Positions 57,576 through 64,000 of a stretch of DNA of 64,000 nucleotides are shown here, one piece after another. The stretch's first letter is position 1, and every line of letters starts with the position of its first letter. The notes under the pieces were generated by a model. It searched no databases. It was not told the origin of the DNA and saw only the letters and a program-made list of their open reading frames with translations. The stretch covers positions 41,200,593 to 41,264,592 of the forward strand of contig NC_065882.2 of the NCBI RefSeq assembly GCF_932274485.2. Direction: 5' to 3'. A program made the translations under genes and the position numbers. This stretch comes from Patella vulgata. Its lineage: Eukaryota > Mollusca > Gastropoda > Patellidae.

Positions 57576-58937
57576 CTAAGCAGCAAAAGAAATGTCAGGG
57601 TGGTATGTTACTCTGAATAGATGCATTGCATAAAACTTGCCAAATGTTTTTATTGTATATTTGTGATCACTCCTCCAACTTTACCTGAGCAATAAGGCTC
57701 CTTTCCAAACACAAAATTGAACCCAGGAAATTTTCTCAAAAACGCAACCTGACTTCTGAGATGATAATGTGTTCTCCGTGATTTTTATGTAACTCATCCT
57801 GCACGTGCTGTTCACCGGACCAGCCCTATAAAATGCACCCCCATACCTGGTTGAATCATTCACACTACAATGTCGACAGGATGCCACGACAGCTCAGAGG
57901 AACCAGGCGCATGGAAAACTCGATGCTGGCCACACTGCCCAAGCCATTGCCAATCACTTCTAGGTCAATTTTCGGACCATCTTCAGACTTCAGCAACGCT
58001 TTCAGGCCATCAACACCACGGATAGTCGCCCCGAACTGGTAGACCAAGGGTTACCACAAGGCGACAAGACCGCCATGTTGTGCGACAGTACTTGCAGAAT
58101 CCCTTCACACAGGCATCTGAGACAGCACGTCAGACAGTGGGAATACACGAAAGACCTATCAGTACCGATACAGTGCGCCGACGTCTCACCAGAGAGAACA
58201 TTCATTGCCGTAGACCTTGCCGTGGACCGTTCCTTACCCCTCGCCATCGATGCCCAACAACACCAGAACTGGCGACACAGGCATTGGAGAACTGTTCTGT
58301 TCACAGATGAGAGTCGGTATTGTGTATCAGCTGCAAATGGCAGGACGAGAATATGTGTCGACGTGGCCAGCGTTATTCTGACCAATGTGACATGGAACGA
58401 GACTCATGGGGAGGTCCAAGCATAATGGTTTGGGATGGAATCGGCCTGAACCAGAGAGTGGGTCCTGTTGTGTTCCAAAATCTTGGTCCAGGGGGAAGAG
58501 GTGGCATCACAGCAGTGCACTACATTGATCAAGCTCTCAGACCCCACATCATACCACATTTCGCACGTCATCGAAACAACGTTTTCCAGCATGACAGCGC
58601 CTGTGCACACACCGCCAGAGTTTGGGATGAAATTCAGACGAGACTTAATAATGTCATACACAGACCAAACACAGCCGATGGATTGTGCCAGGCTTATCTG
58701 AGAGTGTGGTTCCACTCCATGTACAGACGCTGCACTGCTGTTATTGACACTCGCGGTGGACACACCAGATACTGATGTATAGACTGTGTACAGACTCTAA
58801 AACTTCTCGTAATGGCTTAGAATTGTGATGAATTAATCACTAATGTGGCAACATTTAGTAAGTCGTTTTTAAGAATGATTTGATTAAAGCCCCTTTCTGA
58901 TTTTGAAATTGTACTGACGTTTATTTTTGCTGTTTAG
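57576..58937 (+). mobile_element. second Tc1-like transposon, both ends present
   Basis: Ends CTAAGCAGCAAAAGAAATGT then CAG (57576) and the inverse CTAAACAGCAAAAATAAACG then TCAG (to 58937), TA outside on both sides. 1,362 bp. It holds a broken transposase on the + strand. Its terminal repeats and protein differ from the 29886 element. Confidence 0.92.
57881..58775 (+). pseudogene. Tc1-like transposase, broken, catalytic Glu region deleted
   Basis: Starts MPRQLRGTRR, then in another frame DAGHTAQAIANHF (helix-turn-helix) and RQYLQNPFTQASETARQT, RPISTDTVRRRLTREN. The catalytic region has LFTDESRYCVSAANG (first Asp), GGPSIMVWDGI and NNVFQHDSACAHTARV (second Asp). It then jumps straight to WDEIQTRLNNVI, so about 30 residues with the PDLNPIEH-type Glu motif are gone. 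Several frame changes. It ends GGHTRY. Dead without doubt. Confidence 0.9.
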
Positions 58938-60405
58938 TATATTTGCATGTGTCAAATATCTCCCTTATCCAACCTTATTCAGACTGTGTGTGTAAAATGT
59001 ACAATGTGAGGAATACAGTAATGTGATTTTGGTACAGTAATGTTTACTGTACCACTTTTAACCCCCACTTACTAACTTTTACATGATTTGTCAATGACAA
59101 CACTAGAATATAACCTACCTCTACTTCAGAGGTCAAAATAGTTTCAAACAATATTAGACCTCCACTTACTCGCTGTCTGCATGTGTTTCTCATGGAATCA
59201 CTCCTAATAATTGCCAATCTTATTAAATGCCTTTATCTGGGTTAATCTGGTGTACTATATTGATTAAACAAGTAGTGCACCAAAAGAACCCTTAACAGTA
59301 GGCTGTCATGCAGTTGTCCAAGCAACATTTCCTCGATAGAATATGCCCTTTCTTCAATAACCCAGATGGATTAGAAAAGTAAGAAGTTAAATGCTACCCA
59401 ATGAAAAAAAAAGAAGATAATCTAATCCACCACACTAAATGATTTGGTCAAGTAACCATCACCACAGGAATTATTTTTTTACCCCTTACAGAATTTATAT
59501 TGAAATAAATCTAAATATCAAGTTAAATTAAATCTGCACATTTTAGTTGCTCTTTTAAATTCTAATGAATTTTAAAGTTTGAGTTTAGTTAGCTGAAAAT
59601 AATGTATTTTTATAAATGAACTATCTTTAGTTGCTGGGTACATTAGATTTTTCTTCTTCAGTGGATTATTTCTTTCTTGTTGTTTATTTGCCAGACTATA
59701 AGGTCATAGTAATGATAACAGTATTGGCAAACCCTAAAATAATTTAATTTGTCAGTATGCTCAGTAACTGACTTATTATACTAGTGGAGATCATAATAAT
59801 ATGTCCAATTTCACATACGGATATTGACTTTTACATACACTCATTATCATTGATTCAAATGGATTGTTAGTGTGACATGCTCCAGGCTGCTATTACTATT
59901 TCCATATTTAGAAGTCCATGATATTTTCACAAGAAGTAATTATGTATGTATGGCCATATAAAGTAGGGCAATAATTAATGTCACTGTTCTGATTGTTGGT
60001 TAATGTCATTCAAATCCCAAAAAACCTTATAGGTGTATGTTACTTCTGTATAGAATTCATTTCAGTCCATTTATTTTTGGAGAAATTTATTTCTATTATT
60101 TAAAATTATTTCACATATAGTCATTATAGTTTTAAAGGAGTAGGGCATCTTTAATTACATAAAGGATGGAATGAACTTGGACTGGTTTGTTATTTGGTTA
60201 GTATTGGGTCAAGCTCTATATAAATAAATCTTATTTTGTTAGAGTAGTGCGAGCTTAGTCCTTTTCAGTGTCATTAAATATCTGAACATGAAATCAGTTA
60301 TTTCTCAAATTGCATCATCTGTGGATCTAAGTGTTTTAACAAAGAAAGATTTTCATTTGGCAGAATACATCAATGTATAAAAGGGAATCAAATCAACAGT
60401 TTTAT
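58938..60405. other. unassigned 1.5-kb stretch
   Basis: AT-rich intron sequence with no supported feature. Confidence 0.4.
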
Positions 60406-61495
60406 TTTTTATACGCCCACATGGAAATGTGGACGTAATTGCCGTCGCCCCGGTCTGTCTATCTGTCCATCATCCACAATTTCTCGTGAACGCTCTAACG
60501 CCAAAAGTTATCATCCAGTTGTTTTAAAATTGATATATGTTGTTTACATTAGTGAGATGAAGAATCCTATTTAATTTCAATTATTTCTGTTAATTTCTTC
60601 TGGATTTATTTTGTTGCACCTTGTGAATGCTCTAACGACAAAAGTTATCAACTGATCTGTATGAAATTTATATGCATCATTTAAATTAGTAAAACAAAAA
60701 ATCCTATTATGTCTAGAGTTATGGCCCTTGTTTTGCTTTGTTGAACCGTGTGAATGCTCTAATGCCAAAATGTAACATCCGAAATTTATATGCAATATTT
60801 GAATTAGGGAAACGAAGAAGCCTATCGAAATTCAGCAATTTCCATTCATTACTTCTAGAGTTATGGCCCTTGTTTACTTTGTTTAACCTTGTGAACACAC
60901 TAACGCCAAAAGTTATCATCCGATCTTTCTGAAATTTATAGGCATTATTTATTGAATTTCAGCAATTTCCGTTTATTATGCCTAGAGTTATGGCCCTTGT
61001 TTCACTTTATTGAACCTTGTGAATGCTCTAACATCAAAGGTTATCTGCGGATCTGTATGAAATTTACATGCGTCATTTAAATTAGTATTGAATTTCAGCA
61101 ATTTCACTTTGTTCAACCTTGTTAATGCTCGATGGAGGAAAGTTATCATCCGATATGTATGAAATTTATATGCATCATTTAAATTTGTGAAACAGAGGTC
61201 TATTGAATTTCAGCAATTTCCGTCAACAATTTCTAGAGTTATGGCGGTTGTGAACATCTGATCTGTATGAAATTTATATGCATTATTTAAATTAGTAAAA
61301 CGAAAAAGCCTGTCAAATTTCAACAATTTCTGTAAATTACTTCCAGTTGTAGAACCTTGTATGGAACTGTCTTGTAAAGGCCCCCAATTACCTACAAAGG
61401 AATAAATATGCGAAAACCCTTGTCGAGCGCTCGGCCGATTAAGCTGCTGTAGGCGTATGTTTCGTTGCCTGGAAACCTATCTTTTATATTTTATG
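60406..61495 (+). repeat. Helitron-like repeat, family C, two-ended copy
   Basis: Starts TTTTTATACGCCCACATGGA with the hairpin CCCACAT-GGA-AATGTGG. Seven to eight units of about 125-145 bp follow, with GTTATCATCCGATCTGTATG and AAATTTATATGCATCATTTA. Ends TGTAGGCGTATGTTTCGTTG then CCTGGAAACCTATCTTTT. It lies about 70 bp before exon 16. Confidence 0.88.
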
Positions 61496-61566
61496 GTTAT
61501 TTGAATAAAATTGGAGTAATTTAAAACCTAAAAATTTTATTTAAAAAGTTTCTGGTTTTTATTCAG

Positions 61567-61813
61567 ATGAAGACAAAGAATCGCAGTTTGACACTAAAGA
61601 AAAAACTACAACAGCTACTACCACAACTACAACAACACTACCAAGCACAAATAAACGTGAAATAACTACAACACTAACATCAGAAACTACAACTAAGGAA
61701 GTTAAGTGTGCAGTTTCAACATTGCTTAATTTTTACAGTGGTGCAACAAGTTTCGGTAACACAGATGCAAGTTATGCCCAAATTAAAGTCCAACGTAGAG
61801 ATATTTCGAAAAG
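61567..61813 (+). CDS. laminin alpha exon 16: Thr-rich linker and start of LG4
   Basis: 247 nt, phase 1 to phase 2; acceptor TTTTTATTCAG, donor GTAATT. Starts DEDKESQFDTKEK and runs into a Thr-rich stretch of about 35 residues that is probably O-glycosylated. LG4 then begins KCAVSTLLNFYSGATSFG. Laminin alpha chains have a spacer between LG3 and LG4 that is often cut by proteases; this exon fits that place. Confidence 0.94.
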
Positions 61814-61941
61814 GTAATTTTTCTAATTTTAAAATTGTAAAATGATAAACCATTGGGTTCGAATAAATACAAAATAGTGAACTTTAATTTACAAAACAAT
61901 GTATTACCATATTTGTCTTGATTAATGTTCTCTATTTTCAG

Positions 61942-62128
61942 TTTCAACATTTCCTTTGATTTTCGAACCTTTTACCCAGATGCTTTATTTGGATTTCTGA
62001 CCAATGCCGACCACTCTGACTATATTGCTGCGCAATTAAAAGATGGTTATATACATGTGTCATATATACGTTCAGGTCCTTACAGCACAAGTTCTAATAA
62101 CAAATATGATGATGGCCAATGGCATTCT
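61942..62128 (+). CDS. laminin alpha exon 17: LG4
   Basis: 187 nt, phase 2 to phase 0; acceptor CTCTATTTTCAG, donor GTAAGT. Reads FNISFDFRTFYPDALFGFL, then YIAAQLKDGYIHVSY and ends DDGQWHS. F-x-F-R-T-x-x-x-x-A-L-x-x-x-x, L-K-D-G-x-I-x-V and D-G-Q-W-H-S-V are unmistakable LG motifs. Confidence 0.97.
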
Positions 62129-62706
62129 GTAAGTACTGTATAACACTTTTATCATGTAAAAAGTCGGTACAGATATCTTCAATGCTAAGCAAAGGCTATT
62201 TACAATTTTATTTTTGAAAATCACTTATTCTAAGTTCATTATACTCACTATATTATTAGTTTATTCTCATTATTATATCAATAGAATTCCAAAAATAACA
62301 TGTGGAGGAAGGGGTACCTTACAGCTGACATTTTTGTAAGCAAGATTATAGGCATACATTATAAATAAACAGTACTCAATAGACTTACGTAGAATTATTA
62401 ATAACCAACAAAGAAAAATAAGAGAAATACAATACCAAATCATTTATACTACCTGTTAATAAACAGTTGGGTTGTTAGTTTTTCATAAAGACCATAGAAA
62501 AAAAACAACCAAGTAAAGCAACATGATATGCACTTTTACTTCTCAAATACTTCCTTTCCTATTTAAAAAAAAACCCCTAAGAACTATGCGTTGTAAATCT
62601 GTTTCTTATGTGTTGTAATGTTTCTTGTATGTTGTTCTAAGTGTAAATATGAAATTATTCCTATAAAAAAGTGAGGTGGAAATTCACAATAATTTTAATC
62701 ATTTTG
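62129..62706. other. unassigned intron sequence
   Basis: No supported feature. Confidence 0.4.
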
Positions 62707-62935
62707 TTATACGCCCACAGTCTACAGGTCACAATTTTTTTTATACGATTTTGACAAAACTTGAAATATAGGGTTTATCTCCCAAATATCTTGGTTCCTT
62801 TCAATATTGGCATGTATCAAACAGTAACTTCATGCATTATGGCCCCTGATATGAAAAATCACATTTTTTTTTTAGCTTGTTCTCTATCCATCTCTTGCAA
62901 AATGTGGGCGTATCTTGCATGGCAACTTCATGTTC
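62707..62935 (+). repeat. Helitron-like repeat, family A, minimal copy
   Basis: GTTATACGCCCACAGTCTAC runs straight into one core unit and then TGTGGGCGTATCTTGCATGG then CAACTTCATGTT. Most of the core is missing but both termini remain. Confidence 0.82.
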
Positions 62936-63149
62936 CATTTATATTTTTATTGTTTACTGAGAACATCTTGGTCTAATGCACAAATTGTAATCAGATGATT
63001 CCAATTGTCAAGACATTTGACAGACCGAGAATGCATTTCTTACACATCCTTAGATGTGACCCTTCAAATAAACAAAAGGAAATAATATGTGATGTCAATT
63101 AGATAGGTGGTATATAATGTTCTAAAGTATACGTTTATTTTTTTTGTAG

Positions 63150-63299
63150 GTATATATTACTAAAGACAAAAGAGATTTAGCTTTTATAGTAGATGGAGTT
63201 GAAACTAGGCAAGGTAGAATCAGAGCTAAGTTAGATATAGATGCTCCTATATATATAGGTGGTCTACCTGATGATTTTGAACATTCTAATACAGAAGTT
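63150..63299 (+). CDS. laminin alpha exon 18: LG4
   Basis: 150 nt, phase 0 to 0; acceptor TTTTTTTTGTAG, donor GTAAGT. Reads VYITKDKRDLAFIVDGVET, then LDIDAPIYIGGLPDDF; I-Y-I-G-G-L-P is the LG turn. The rest of LG4 and all of LG5 lie beyond the window. Confidence 0.96.
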
Positions 63300-63312
63300 G
63301 TAAGTAATTTTT

Positions 63313-64000
63313 ATAGGATCACATGGAAATGTGGTGGTATATTGCCATCGCCCCCGTCCGTCTGTCTGTCTGTCTGTCTGTCCGTCCATCGTCCACAATT
63401 TTTTGTGAACACTCTACAGACTACATTTATCATCTGATTGTTTTTAAATTGATGTTGTGTACATTAGTGAGATTGTTTTTAAATTGATGTTGTTTACATT
63501 AGTGAGATTGTTTTTAAATTGATGTTGTTTACATTAGTGAGATGAAGACGCCTATTTAATTTCAATAACTTCTGTTAATTTCTTCTGGATTTATTTTGTT
63601 GCACCTTGTGAATGCTCTAACGACAAAAGTTATCAACTGATCTGTATGAAATTTATATGCATCATTTTAATTAGTAAAACAAAAAATCCTATTAAATTTC
63701 AGCAATTTCCGTTAATTACATCTAGAGTTATGGCCCTTGTTTCACTTTGTTGAATCTTGTGAACGCTCTAATGACAACAGTTATCATCCGATCTGTTTGA
63801 AATTTATATGCATCATTTAAATTAGTGAAACGAAGAAGCCTATTGAATTTCCATTAATTACGCCTTGAGTTATGGCCCTTGTTTCATTTGTTGAATTTTG
63901 TGAATGCTCGAACGCCAAAGTTATCACTCAATCTGTGATTTAAATTAGTGAAATGAAGAAGCCTATTGAATGTCAGCAATTTGTGTCAATTACTTCTAGA
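63313..64000 (+). repeat. Helitron-like repeat, family C, runs off the window
   Basis: The 5' part is TTTTTATAGGATCACATGGA then AATGTGGTGGTATATTGCC, a mutated 5' hairpin, with (GTCT)n. TTGTTTTTAAATTGATGTTG then TTTACATTAGTGAGA is repeated three times (63435-63543), followed by family C units to the window end. It begins 14 bp after exon 18. Confidence 0.85.

Larger units (their letters stand above)
2289..63299 (+). other. laminin subunit alpha gene, 3' part (18 exons, open at both ends)
   Basis: Eighteen GT-AG exons on the + strand join into one open frame of about 916 codons with matching phases at all 17 junctions. The order is the end of the laminin coiled-coil domain, LG1, LG2, LG3, a Thr-rich linker, then LG4. 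Only laminin alpha chains have a coiled coil followed by LG domains with a spacer between LG3 and LG4. No start codon or stop lies in the frame, so the gene continues on both sides. Introns range from about 130 bp to 25.4 kb and are filled with transposons. In the family, LG1-3 bind integrins and LG4-5 bind dystroglycan and heparin-like chains in basement membrane. Whether it is an alpha1/2-type or alpha3/5-type chain cannot be settled without the N-terminal half. Confidence 0.93.

Noticed and set aside
58002-58385. 127-codon minus-strand frame
   Set aside because: It is the antisense shadow of the + strand Tc1 transposase remains.

Overview
The window looks like AT-rich, repeat-rich DNA from a marine mollusc, probably a gastropod. 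This rests on the repeat types: pearl/Helitron-like elements with tandem cores, tRNA-headed SINEs with a Meta-SINE-like core, and Tc1, hAT and piggyBac relatives. The species cannot be fixed from sequence alone. I recognise one host gene. It is on the + strand, runs through the whole window and leaves it at both ends: the 3' half of a laminin alpha subunit gene. I assembled 18 coding exons (2,750 nt, about 916 codons, roughly 4% of the window) whose splice phases all agree. They encode the end of the coiled-coil domain (exons 1-3), LG1 (exons 4-7), LG2 (8-11), LG3 (12-15), a Thr-rich LG3-LG4 linker with the start of LG4 (16), and more of LG4 (17-18). Numbering is local to this window.

Layout. 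1-2.3 kb: a SINE with target-site duplications and a degraded repeat. 2.3-9.7 kb: exons 1-7 among Helitron-like repeats and a hAT-like element. 10.2-14.1 kb: a dense block of four adjacent Helitron-like repeats with 150-165 bp tandem cores. 14.1-17.2 kb: a second SINE, minisatellites, a LINE tail and exon 8. 17.2-21.3 kb: a nested stack in which a repeat with GTCCCC ends is split by a hAT element with 8-bp duplications; the hAT element is split by a foldback element, and that carries a PHD-finger fragment. 21.3-24.4 kb: a LINE 3' fragment, another Helitron-like repeat and exons 9-10. 24.7-29.5 kb: a possible element with inverted ends containing a CR1/L2-like LINE and a tandem-repeat block. 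29.7-36.2 kb: exons 11-15 with three related Tc1 elements. 36.2-61.6 kb: one 25.4-kb intron with two piggyBac-like elements, other inverted-repeat elements, a palindrome with about 1.2-kb arms, a second Tc1 element, a strong 60-nt hairpin and more Helitron-like repeats. 61.6-64 kb: exons 16-18 and further repeats.

The laminin alpha product would be a secreted basement-membrane chain that joins beta and gamma chains through the coiled coil and binds cell receptors through its LG domains. The most interesting non-genic pattern is a set of repeat families with quite different tandem cores but the same end plan: a 5' hairpin, an inverted copy of the 5' end near the 3' end, and a short 3' hairpin. 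Hairpin bases differ between families while the pairing is kept. I saw no LTR retroelement, Polinton, CRISPR, rRNA or complete tRNA gene. All boundaries were read by eye and no database search was run.
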